Part shown: piece by piece, positions 33,130 to 42,711 of the stretch
Layout of the letters: each line of letters opens with the position of its first letter
Position numbering within the stretch: the first letter of the stretch is position 1
Notes under the pieces: model-generated
What the model was told of the DNA's origin: nothing
Seen by the model: only the letters and a program-made list of their open reading frames with translations
The model's database searches: none
Made by a program: the position numbers and the translations under genes
From: Byssochlamys sp. IMV 00236
Lineage: Eukaryota > Ascomycota > Eurotiomycetes > Eurotiales > Thermoascaceae
DNA length: 64,000 nt
NCBI GenBank assembly: GCA_001931875.2
Contig: MSJH02000810.1
Location: 499,546-563,545 of the forward strand
Direction: 5' to 3'

Positions 33130-36090
33130 TTAGATCATCGGCTTCTCCATAGGTTTGATGATGCCTTGCTTCACCATCACGCGAGGCTTGGTAGCATCCT
33201 GGAAAGTCTGCTTGGTAGTCCACTCGGGACCAATCGGCAGACGGAGAGAGCGCTCGTACTGTTGTTTCGACTCGAACGGGTGAGGCAGTTGAGAAGCTAG
33301 ATACTTCACATTCTGTAAAAGATAGTCAGCACTGTGACACTGTAGTATAGAAGGATCTCTTAAGCGATCATTGACAGAACTCACCTTTTTGACCCTCTTC
33401 TCATTGATAATCACATGCCCGAGTCTGGCATCCTTGCGTTTATCGGGCTTTATCCCTTCAACAGTGGTGAGGAAACGCTTTTGGCGCTTCTGCTGTTTCT
33501 TGCTCACTCCTTCACCCGCCCAGCTTCCCCATCCTGGCAGCGTGTTATCCACGACCTTGTCACCTTCCTCCTCTATGACATCGTGTTTCTCTTGTTCGAA
33601 GTCCTGAACAACTTCGTCACCAGCGAAGGCTTTCTTGACTAGGTCATGGTTCTTTAGGAGGACCGGAACGTTATCTTCATCGTCGCTGCCGCTTCCCTCG
33701 TCATTAAATGTTTTCTTGGCTGTTAGATGGCCGTTGGAAGAGGCCTTGGAGTGACTCTTGATTTTCTCAGCCTTCTTTTCACTGGAACCCGGAACGGGCT
33801 CCGGTAATGTGATGTCGACCGTCTCTCCAGAAATGTCGTTTCCACGGCGGCGATTGTTTCTGGTAGTTTGAGCAAGCCAGGGATTGTCCTCCGGCTGGGG
33901 CGAGTCTGACTTGCTCCAACCCTCCTGCGCACGGTTGCGGGAAGTCTTGACAGAAGCGCGTGCTTGTTTTTGGTTCTTGGAGTTACTGGCAACGATCTCC
34001 ACTTTGTCCTCTGCTGGCGCGTGTTCTACCTCTTCATCTGACCCTGCAGGCTCCTCAAACTCATTCCGCGGGACGGAAGGCTTCTCTTTCTCGGGCTTAT
34101 CGGGTTTGGTAGAACCGAACTTCTGCCTGCCAATTTCGGATTCAGCTTCTGATTGTGATTCAGAACCATCAAGCTCTCGTGCCAGCCTCCTGAGCTCCGC
34201 GTCATTTTGTGCTTTGCGCGATGCCTCTGCGTTCTGCATGAACTTCATAGAAAGCAGCTTTGAATGCGGCCCCTTGAAGTCTTCGGCACCCTCGTCTGCT
34301 TCCAACTGATCCAACTTCTGCCGAAGCTTGCGTGTCTCCCTATCAGACGCATCTTCCGCCCAAGGATCCTCGTCATCAGACTCGGAACTCGACGAACCAA
34401 GGTAGTCGTCATCCTCGCGATGCACCCGCTTACCCTCGATCCGTTTTTGAAGTTCTTCATCCCTTCTCGCCATGTCTGCTACACTTACGCGAGCATCTTC
34501 ATCCCAAGCGGCACGTCCAGTCTGCTTGAGACTCTTAGCCCATTTGCTCTCGCGATGCTTCGCTCCCATTCTAGCCTCAGCTCTGTGCCGGTCATTCTTT
34601 TCCCTTTCTTCCTCATCCAGGTCCACTCCCGCCTCCAGAAGGGCCTGTCTCTCCATTTGCTCCATCTTTTCCCGTTCCTTGCGATGAACACGTCGGTAGG
34701 ACTTGCTCTTAATCTTCTTGATTCTCTTTGCGCGGACCTCCTCACGGAAGAGTAACTCGCGATGTTTGCGAAGCTCTGCTCTTCGGGCCTGTAACTCTTC
34801 AAGAGAAAGCTTTCGCGCCTCGAGCTCCTCGAACTCCTGAACTTGCTGTTCTGCGGACTTCTCAGTGGAGTCGGCCAGTCCGCTCTCTACCAGGATGTTC
34901 TGGATAGTGCTCTCGAGATCCGTCTGCGGCTTAGCCACATCCATTTTCGTCGTAGGTTGTTCGTTAGGATTGACCAAGGGGAAGGACAAGTGCTCTGCCC
35001 GCCGGTTCGCCTTGACCGTCTCTATCCATCGGTTGAGCGTCTCCTTACTCTTCTCATAAGCAGCAGCTCGCTCCAACCGATCTTGTTGACGCTTGGGAAG
35101 AGGTGCTTGCAATTTTCCAGGAATGCCCGTAGATGCAGACTTTTTAGACGCAACAGTAGGGTCCAAATACTTAAGAGAAGTCTTCAAGCGAGAATCGGTG
35201 ATGGAAGGTATAAGGTCCGCAACAGTCAATTTTCGTGAGGAGTTTAGGCCGTATTCTGTAGGTTTGCCCTTCTCTGTGCCAGAATCGAGCTTTCGCGATG
35301 GTTTCGCCGTTACTTCTGTCTCCATCGAGTTCACGAAAGTTTGGAGCTTGGAAAGCCCGCGCTGGTTATCGTCTCCCTCATCGTCCGACACCGACAGATC
35401 GGAGTCGTCGCTGAGCTCCGCTTCATCGTCATCATCTTCAGACTGCATGTCACTGGATGCATTGTCTGACGCTTTCTGCTTAGGCCGTGGAGCCTTTTGT
35501 TCTTGTTCATCTTCAGAAGCGTTCATGTCCCATGCGGTAGCCAGATCCACGGCATCCTCTCCCAGATCGTCCTCAGAGTCTTCTTCGATGTTGTCACCAT
35601 CTTCAGATAGATCTATAGCGCCTTTTGACTTCTTCCCGCCAGAAACTCGCCCCGATTTGGACTTCATCGTAGAACTCCCGCGGAAAGAGAAACCATCGAA
35701 TCTTTCCTCGTCGCTCTCACCCATGGCTTCATCGCTGTCCAGTTCGCTATCATCATCACTGTCCACCTGTCCTATTTTCCACTGGTGTCCCTCACTATCG
35801 CTTCCGCCCTCGCCGCTGTCATCTGAGGATTCGTCACCGGTTCTGCGTCGCTTCGTGTCCGGACCATCTGAATCTTCATCGGCGTGACGGGATTGGCGCT
35901 TGCGTTTGGAAGCATCATCATCTTCTTCATCCTCACCAAGACGATGACGGCGGATTCTTGGTTTGATCGGGAATTGGTGCTCCGCGATGGTCAGCGCATT
36001 AAGACTCTTTCCGCGCTTGCGTCTGGGCTTTGCTTTCCGAGGACCGTTATCCTCGGGCCTCCGCAGTTGATTCGACTGTCTGCCAGGCAT
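33130..36090 (-). CDS. utp14: U3 snoRNP / SSU processome protein Utp14
   Basis: This protein of about 962 residues has two exons, 33385-36090 and 33130-33312. Utp14 belongs to the small-subunit processome in the nucleolus and activates the helicase Dhr1 to release U3 snoRNA during 18S rRNA maturation. The N-terminal third is strongly acidic with Lys/Arg-rich nuclear signals (KAKPRRKRGKSLN). The conserved middle has RRAEHLSFPLVNPNE and the basic coiled region KRIKKIKSKSYRRVHRKE. The conserved C-terminal block contains NTLPGWGSWAGEG and IINEKRVKK, then after the intron KYLASQLPHPFES. The 72-nt intron (33313-33384) has GTGAGT and CAG ends and a GCTGAC branch site. It is a multiple of three and contains no stop, so a retained form would insert 24 residues. 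Confidence 0.96.
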   Translation of the reverse strand: MPGRQSNQLRRPEDNGPRKAKPRRKRGKSLNALTIAEHQFPIKPRIRRHRLGEDEEDDDASKRKRQSRHADEDSDGPDTKRRRTGDESSDDSGEGGSDSEGHQWKIGQVDSDDDSELDSDEAMGESDEERFDGFSFRGSSTMKSKSGRVSGGKKSKGAIDLSEDGDNIEEDSEDDLGEDAVDLATAWDMNASEDEQEQKAPRPKQKASDNASSDMQSEDDDDEAELSDDSDLSVSDDEGDDNQRGLSKLQTFVNSMETEVTAKPSRKLDSGTEKGKPTEYGLNSSRKLTVADLIPSITDSRLKTSLKYLDPTVASKKSASTGIPGKLQAPLPKRQQDRLERAAAYEKSKETLNRWIETVKANRRAEHLSFPLVNPNEQPTTKMDVAKPQTDLESTIQNILVESGLADSTEKSAEQQVQEFEELEARKLSLEELQARRAELRKHRELLFREEVRAKRIKKIKSKSYRRVHRKEREKMEQMERQALLEAGVDLDEEEREKNDRHRAEARMGAKHRESKWAKSLKQTGRAAWDEDARVSVADMARRDEELQKRIEGKRVHREDDDYLGSSSSESDDEDPWAEDASDRETRKLRQKLDQLEADEGAEDFKGPHSKLLSMKFMQNAEASRKAQNDAELRRLARELDGSESQSEAESEIGRQKFGSTKPDKPEKEKPSVPRNEFEEPAGSDEEVEHAPAEDKVEIVASNSKNQKQARASVKTSRNRAQEGWSKSDSPQPEDNPWLAQTTRNNRRRGNDISGETVDITLPEPVPGSSEKKAEKIKSHSKASSNGHLTAKKTFNDEGSGSDDEDNVPVLLKNHDLVKKAFAGDEVVQDFEQEKHDVIEEEGDKVVDNTLPGWGSWAGEGVSKKQQKRQKRFLTTVEGIKPDKRKDARLGHVIINEKRVKKVSSVNDRLRDPSILQCHSADYLLQNVKYLASQLPHPFESKQQYERSLRLPIGPEWTTKQTFQDATKPRVMVKQGIIKPMEKPMI

Positions 36091-36361
36091 GGCTGCGTAT
36101 ATTTTACTTCTAGATAAAGGAGAAGCAAATAGCAGTCAACATGGGCGTGTTGCAGCTCGACAGCGAAGTGTGGGGTGGTATGGTATTTTTTTCTTTTGGC
36201 GGCCAAGAAGTTCTCGGAGACGGAGTTACTAGCGCGGTTAGAATCTCTCGAGGCCGATGCGGACTCGCTTCAGCCAGGACGGCGACCTCTTCAAGCACCG
36301 TCGACCTTGTTGAAAATCGTCCAATCTGCCAGCGACTGGTCTCTGTCGTCCGTCGCAGACA
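36091..36361. promoter_or_regulatory. Divergent promoter of utp14 and mrpl27
   Basis: Only 271 bp separate the start codons of a nucleolar ribosome-biogenesis gene (minus) and a mitochondrial ribosomal protein gene (plus). A shared bidirectional promoter that couples cytosolic and mitochondrial ribosome production is plausible. Confidence 0.6.
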
Positions 36362-36823
36362 ATGTTCAAGCCCTCTCAGCCCATGATGGCGCGTTTGCGC
36401 CTGACCACCAAGCAGGTCAACGGTGGTTACTACAAGGGAAACCGATCGGGAGCGATGGGATACTTCGCAAAAAATGGCTCCTACGTGGTCGACTGGAAGA
36501 AAGTCCGCACTTATGTTGTCCCTGAGCAACTTGATCAATTCAAGGTAATTTGAAAGCTTCTTCCTTGGATGGAATCTCAGTATCTGATCTTTTTGCAGCT
36601 CACCCCGTTCGTCACGCGACGCATGGCCCCGACGAGAAGTAAATACACGAAGGAATTGGAAAAGAACGGCAAGAAAATCATCGTGGAGCGAGCATTCGAT
36701 GGAAAAGACTATCTGAAGATGTGGATGTCAGATAACGGTCAGGAAGTGCTCGAGTACGAGCGACTGGAAGCGGAGGGAGCGCTGCCAGAGCAGACCGAGG
36801 CCGCTCAACCGAAGAGTTCATGA
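36362..36823 (+). CDS. mrpl27: Mitochondrial large-subunit ribosomal protein mL41 (yeast Mrpl27)
   Basis: This protein of about 135 residues has two exons, 36362-36544 and 36599-36823, with a 54-nt phase-0 intron. Conserved mL41 features are LRLTTKQVNGGYYKGNRSG, then GYFAKNGSYVVDWKKVRTYVVP, and LTPFVTRRM after the intron. In yeast Mrpl27 the same order is TTKQGNK, YKGTR and WKKVRTYV. The short N-terminus (MFKPSQPMMARLR) serves as targeting sequence. The C-terminal 60 residues are charged and specific to filamentous fungi. Open frames that extend upstream of 36362 overlap the divergent promoter and look unreal. Confidence 0.92.
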
Positions 36824-37592
36824 GATCGCAGCGAGAGACGACGGTTTCCAATTGTTTCCAGCTGGCGGCTCATGATCCGTTCTTGGGAAGTACTGGCATA
36901 CCAATCCATGGGATCATCGACACCCAATGAGGGCAATATCAAGGCGTCTGGCAAACAGACGGCTCTGCAGAAGGCTACGTCCACCATATGTGCCGATGCA
37001 AAATCAACTGGGCGAGAATTATTATTACTATTCCTGTACCATATAACGCATTGTGGTTTCTCTGGCGAGATTAGGTGATATCATACTGTTTCTTGGATTG
37101 AGAGGCTCGAATATACAGAGCATAGAACACTGGGAGGTCTCCCGGTCTTTTCTCTACCATTTCAACGGCTGCTTTTTCTGTTCATATTGTTCCAGCAGTG
37201 TAAGGTGGTAAGCTGTCATAGATTTAAGCTAAAGCGCTGATAGAGAATCTTTGCGCATAACTCGTCAGCTCGCAGTAAGTATTAATTATTAAATACTGCC
37301 GAAGTCTTTAGAATTCTTCGGCGGCCTTCTGGCGGTGGCAATAAGCGCGAGCCTCGTGGGCTGATGCGAGCTCGGCCTGGAGTGCGGACCATCCCGAGCC
37401 CCGGCGTTCATGCGCGGCCGTCATCACGGAGCGTATGTCGTAACCAACACTGACCGGTGTCGTTGAAACTAATTTCCCTTCACTTCAACGATGGAGATAG
37501 CTGCGTCCAGCTACGCGGCGTCTACAGGAAACACTAGCCACTTGGTCTGAGCTTCGTCAACGAACGACTAATCCTTCGATCGGCTCGAAGCT
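36824..37592. other. Spacer between tandem plus-strand genes
   Basis: It holds the mrpl27 3' region and the hul5 promoter. A short AT palindrome-like hairpin (agtatt...aatact) lies near 37276-37295. No gene is supported. Confidence 0.5.
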
Positions 37593-40500
37593 ATGTTCCA
37601 GTCCTTCACGGGCAGCTCACGCCGCCCACGCCAGGTGAATCTGGGGAGCCGCAATGCAAATCCTTTTGCTGGATTTCCTTCAGGAAGAGGAGCTCCTCAC
37701 GGAGGCAGTACACAGAATACTTTGGCTATAGCACAGCAAGAGCGAATCCTGAGACAACAAGAGAGGCAACGGCTAAGTGCATGCCTCAGAATACAACGAA
37801 CATGGCGGGGCTACAGGAGTCGGAAGATAACACGCAATATCTGGAGATCTGAATGGGACGCTGTCGAGCAGGGTAGAGTCTCAGCTAGGCTCTCCTTCGA
37901 AGGTCCTGAGGGACAGGATATATTGCAAGCACAGCCTCCCATACGCTATTCGACAGCTACGGACTGCTTGTCACAGCTTAGATTGTTGTTGCATTTCCTT
38001 GAGATAAGGAATGCAGGCGATATCCTGCGTCTGCTATACTTTTCAAAAGCCTTCCAACACACACTTGAGGAAGTGCCTTCGATAGCTACGGAGGGTGAAT
38101 GGACGACATTACTGGTACGCCTTGCCAAAACAACTCTTCGCGTGCTACAAGTTTCTGCCGCCTCTTCCTCGCCCCCCAAGTTTGCAATCAATGAGCTTCT
38201 GCGCTTGCTGGTCTTCCTGACAAGCTTGGTACCGAGACAATTAGCACGGATTGCAGATGAATACTATTCTGCTATGGCTGCATTGACAAGAAATTTCTCG
38301 GTACTTTCGAAGGGGGCAAGTCTGACGAGAGAGATGTTGGTGGAGAGCGTTCTCGCTTTGCTGCGTCCGCTTACATCAGAGACTCTGGGTGCATATGAGT
38401 GGTTTGCTAGAGCATACCTCACCATCCCAGACCTTGATAGTCACATAGGGACAATCGAGGATCTTGCAACAAATATCAACTACAGGCTGCTTGCGTCAGC
38501 ATTGGATACACACATATCTCAAGCTCCTCCAATTTTGTCAAGCCCAGAAGATACTGAAGACCGTCTCTGGCTCCTTGCATATTTCATATTCATTTATCGC
38601 CACGCTCTTGGAGGTGTTGTGCAAAAAGCTCCTGAGCCTGAGTTCGTGAAAGTAGTGTCTTCGCTCCTCAACTCTGTCGCCTCATATGTATCGCGTCGTC
38701 TTGAAATAGATGACTCCACTGAGAGCGAAGAAGTTCAGGCCTCCCCCCTTCATCCGTTTGTGAGAGAACAGATTATCAGTCTCGTGAACCAGAATAGCAT
38801 CACTGGTCTATTGTCTCAAATACCGTCTACTCCTCCTTCAGCTGGCGAGCCTGGAGAGTTAGGCGAAGCTAAGTTTCTTGCTACATACGCCCTGACACTT
38901 TTGAGAGTGTTCCCACGACGGGGTGATGACATTCGTATGTGGCTGTATTTGGGGTCTGCTTCTGCAAATGACAGGGGAGAGAAGTCTACCTCACGTGTGC
39001 CTGCTATCAAGTATTTCTGGCAGGCTTCGCGTGCTACGAAAATATTCGCCCACATCAGCCGCGATTCGAATCAAGTGCTCCCTCTATTGAAACCTTTGCA
39101 ACCTTCCGAGTTTGCGAATGGAAATGTCCCAGAAAACTCGCAACGAGAAAGGGATCAAGAATGGACCATCATTCTTCTGTTTCTTGAGTTGTATACATTC
39201 GTCTTAAAAGTCATGGACGATGATGAATTCTTCTCTGGCGGCGCATCTCTTCCGGTATCTTCGAGTTCTCGTGTCTCATGGACTAAAGAAAGCGCACTTC
39301 CGTTGCGCGAGATCAAAGATATGACCGTTTTCTTGAAGAACCTAGGATTCACTCTCTATTGGAATGCAGCAGACCTCAACGAAACGCATCCTCAGCAAGA
39401 AACAACTAACATCCGAGATTACTTCAATTCGTCCGCTTTGCCAGGTGTCAAAGACTTGGAATTAAGGAATAAGGAGAAGGGTTTGCCTGGAGTGACTGGG
39501 ATACCTCTTGACTATTTCAAGGGTCTCGTGACTGGTCTGCTGAGGATGATACACGAGCGAGAGTAAGTATCATACCACATTTGTCAATTGGTTGGACCGT
39601 TGCTAACCGTTTTCAGTTCGAGACGGAAGTTCTTACCTGACGGTCATTGGCTCATGACTGGCCGTTTTGACATGGAAGGCTTCATTCCCGCCGTCGTCGC
39701 AGAAGAAGAGAACCGGCATCAACTCCAGGAGAGTGACGAAGATGAGGATGAAAATAAGGATGAATTCTTAGAGGACTTTGCTGATAGTTCTTTGGGACTG
39801 ATCGGTACAGGAAGAGCCCAACAAGCTCGCCGCATCGAAGCTCTTCGGCGACGTCAGCAGCAAGTGGCTAGGAGGAAGCAGCTGGAGGCGGTCGCTCCTC
39901 GACTGGAAATCCTCAGAAATATGCCTTTCTTCATACCATTTGCTACACGTGTTCAGGTCTTCCGGGAGTTTATCTACAGGGATCAGATGCGTCGAAGACA
40001 CGGCTTCATCGATCCTGATGCCTGGCGTATGTCTGTCGCGCAGGCCTTGATGGGCCGCATGCTAGACGGTGGACCCGCGGCACACGATATTCTTAGTCGC
40101 CATCATGCGAACATTAGGCGTGAAAGCGTGTTTGAAGACGCGTTTGACCAGTTCTACGGGCTAGGGGAGGGCCTGAAAGAGCCTATCCAGATTAGCTTCA
40201 TCGACAGGTTTGGCGCTGTCGAAGCTGGAATCGACGGCGGTGGTGTAACCAAGGAATTCCTGACCAGCGTGACCAACGAAGCGTTCAAGCCCTCTAACGG
40301 CCTCGATCTGTTTGTCGAGAATGACCATCACCTGCTATACCCCAATCCTGCCGCTGTTGAACAACGGAAGGAGCTTCTACGACAGACAGGCTTCATCGAA
40401 GGCAGTGCTGAGTGGAATGAACAAGTCCGTGATTTGCTTCGACGCTATGAATTCCTAGGTCGTATTATCGGAAAGTGCCTCTACGAAGGAATACTAGTAG

Positions 40501-41384
40501 ACGTCAATTTTGCTGGTTTCTTCCTCCTCAAATGGTCTCTGACCGGCGGAACAAGCTCTGCGCAGAGAGAATCCGCATACCGGGCGAATTTGAATGATCT
40601 GAGAGACCTTGACGAAGGTCTCTACCAGGGCCTGGTAAGCTGTTGTTGCCATGCAATTATACAGAATAAGTGCTAATATTGTCTACAGTTACAACTCAAG
40701 AACTACCCTGGTGATGTCGAAGACTTTGCCCTCAACTTCACGGTCACAGATACAATACCTCTTCCAGGCCCGACAAATCCCGATGGAACACCTGCTGCCA
40801 CACGTACTATCACTAGAGAGCTGAAGCCCAACGGTTCCAACATCCCTGTTACGAATCAGAATCGCCTCGTCTATATCTCCTATATTGCACGTCACCGTCT
40901 GCAGGTGCAGCCATTTTTGCAGACAAATGCCTTCCTCCAGGGCTTGGGACAGATCATTCAACCCTCGTGGCTTTCCATGTTCAACCAGTCGGAATTGCAG
41001 ACACTTGTAGGTGGTGATTCCGGCGAGATTGACGTCGCGGATCTGCGGCGGAACACGCTTTACGGGGGAGTCTACTCTATTGGAGACGACAAGGAGGAAC
41101 ATCCAACGGTCAAGATGTTCTGGCAGGTCATGGAATCTATGAGCAACGAGGAACGAGCGAAAGTCCTCAAGTTCGTCACCTCGACACCACGAGCTCCTCT
41201 GTTGGGGTTCAGTCACTTGAATCCCCGGTTTAGCATCCGTGACTCTGGCGATGACCAGGAGCGACTTCCCAGTACCAGCACCTGCGTCAATCTACTGAAG
41301 CTTCCTCGGTACTCGAACCCTAAGGTCCTGCAGGAGAAGCTGCTTTATGCTGTCAATTCGGGAGCTGGATTCGATCTTAGCTGA
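37593..41384 (+). CDS. hul5: HECT E3 ubiquitin ligase Hul5 (UBE3C orthologue)
   Basis: This protein of about 1227 residues has three exons, 37593-39562, 39617-40634 and 40689-41384, with two 54-nt introns. The N-terminus has the layout of Hul5/UBE3C: a short basic region, then an IQ-like motif LRIQRTWRGYRSRK at residues 65-78. The C-terminal third is a HECT domain (HGFIDPDAW onward; EGLKEPIQISFIDRFG, GIDGGGVTKEFLTSV, FLGRIIGKCLYEGILVDV). The active-site Cys lies near residue 1195 in STSTCVNLLKLP, and the usual tail after it is intact. Hul5 extends ubiquitin chains on proteasome-bound and misfolded cytosolic proteins. The N-terminal half is helical without another recognisable domain. Length exceeds yeast Hul5 (910 aa), as in other filamentous fungi. 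Confidence 0.96.
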
Positions 41385-42711
41385 TCCACCATCTGTCTGC
41401 CATCGATCCAGTCAACCCGTTTGCCAGGGAGAGTTTCATGTGAGCATTTGATTCGTTATTTTAACGTGCACTGGCGTGAATGCGGATGTGGCCAATTGCA
41501 TATTGGGGCGTCTGTCGGGAGTTCTTTTTAACGATCTAGCGATATACTGCTTTGCTATGCCTTGCTATGCCAATAGAGATATGTGTAGTCCTAATAATGT
41601 ATCGTTGCCTAGAACATCCGATTCTTGTGGCGAGTGTATAGATCAGATGGTGCAGGGACCGCGATCATGACGCCACAGAAAGTCTATGTAATAAACTGCA
41701 GGCGCCAGTGAACAAGCGACAGGGTCTTGATATGTTGACTGGCATACCCTGCGTAGAATGTCCTCATGGAAGGTGTATGTATGAACTGTGGTAGTAGCCA
41801 AACAAGATTATCGCCACCAATCACCGCCGATCTGGATGCTCACTCATTCTACCACAATCTGCCTCGAAGATTCAAAGCTAGAACGAAATTCCAGCAGGGT
41901 ATAGCTGGGGCCATCGGACAGGAAGAACCTTTGATACGCGATCCAGCGATCGGGCAGTCAAACCAAGGGACCCAGGCGAGAGCTTAGATAAAATAATTTT
42001 CGCCGCTGCCACCAAAGGGCAAAGAAAAAAAAAGAGAGAAAAAAAAAAAAACCCTCGATGTCTGGGTCCCGATCGGGCTTAGCGCCACTACTCACGAAAT
42101 TTCCCTTTGAGTTTTCCAGAAAGCCCGACAAAAGGCCCAAAAGCTCTTTCACCACTTCTGTCTTCCCACCACCCTCGCATCCTTTTTGCTACTCTTAGCA
42201 TCCTTCTTATTTCTCCCTTCTGCCCCTTTCCCTTTTCTCAAAAAAAATTAAAGCGGAAAAAACCTTCAAAAAAATCGGAAAATCCTCTAAAAAAGCCCCT
42301 CCCGTTTTGCCCATCCGGACTCTGTGTGGTTGTTGTGCACTATTTATTCTCGCCTGCCGCCGCCTTTGTCTCCATCCCTCGTGATCGGCCCAACTTTGCA
42401 TCGTTGCTTCTTCTCCCAGCCTCTTCGCGCGTGGAGAATCCAAGCAGATCCATCTGTGACACGCTGAGACACACCACTCCTTTGCTTCTAACGGCTTAAG
42501 GTGTGGCGCGACCTCTCGTTGCTTTTTGACTTCTACACCAGGAGATCAGGTACGTTTCCTCGAAACAATTTTTTTTTTTTTTTGTTTTTTGCGAAAACAT
42601 TACCTCCGCCCCTTTGTGTGCGATCAAGAGGACATCGCTAGCTCGAGAGCATCATCCGGATACCGAAGACCCATCACTGACATCGTCGATTTTAGATTAG
42701 ATATCATCAAA
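41385..42711. promoter_or_regulatory. hul5 3' region and pab1 promoter/leader
   Basis: The left part is hul5 3' sequence. From about 42150 a CT-rich tract, typical of strong fungal promoters just before the transcription start, is followed by A-rich blocks (42240-42295) and then the leader. A leader intron is likely from 42550 (GTACGT) to 42695 (TTTAG, with a CTGAC branch site), ending 16 bp before the start codon. Confidence 0.6.
42240..42295 (+). promoter_or_regulatory. A-rich tracts in the pab1 leader (candidate autoregulatory site)
   Basis: Five oligo(A) blocks of 4-8 residues are spaced by a few bases immediately after a CT-rich tract. If transcribed, they form an A-rich segment near the 5' end of the mRNA. 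In animals and plants PABP binds such a leader tract to repress its own translation. Whether this fungus does so is inferred. Confidence 0.45.

Noticed and set aside
35093..35887. A 264-codon Ser-rich plus-strand frame
   Set aside because: It is the complement of the acidic Asp/Glu/Ser-coding part of utp14; Ser-Ser runs mirror the GAT/GAA codons.
42526..42711. Upstream in-frame ATG for pab1
   Set aside because: The extra 62 residues are translated leader intron (poly-Phe from a poly-T tract); consensus splice sites at 42550 and 42695 remove them.
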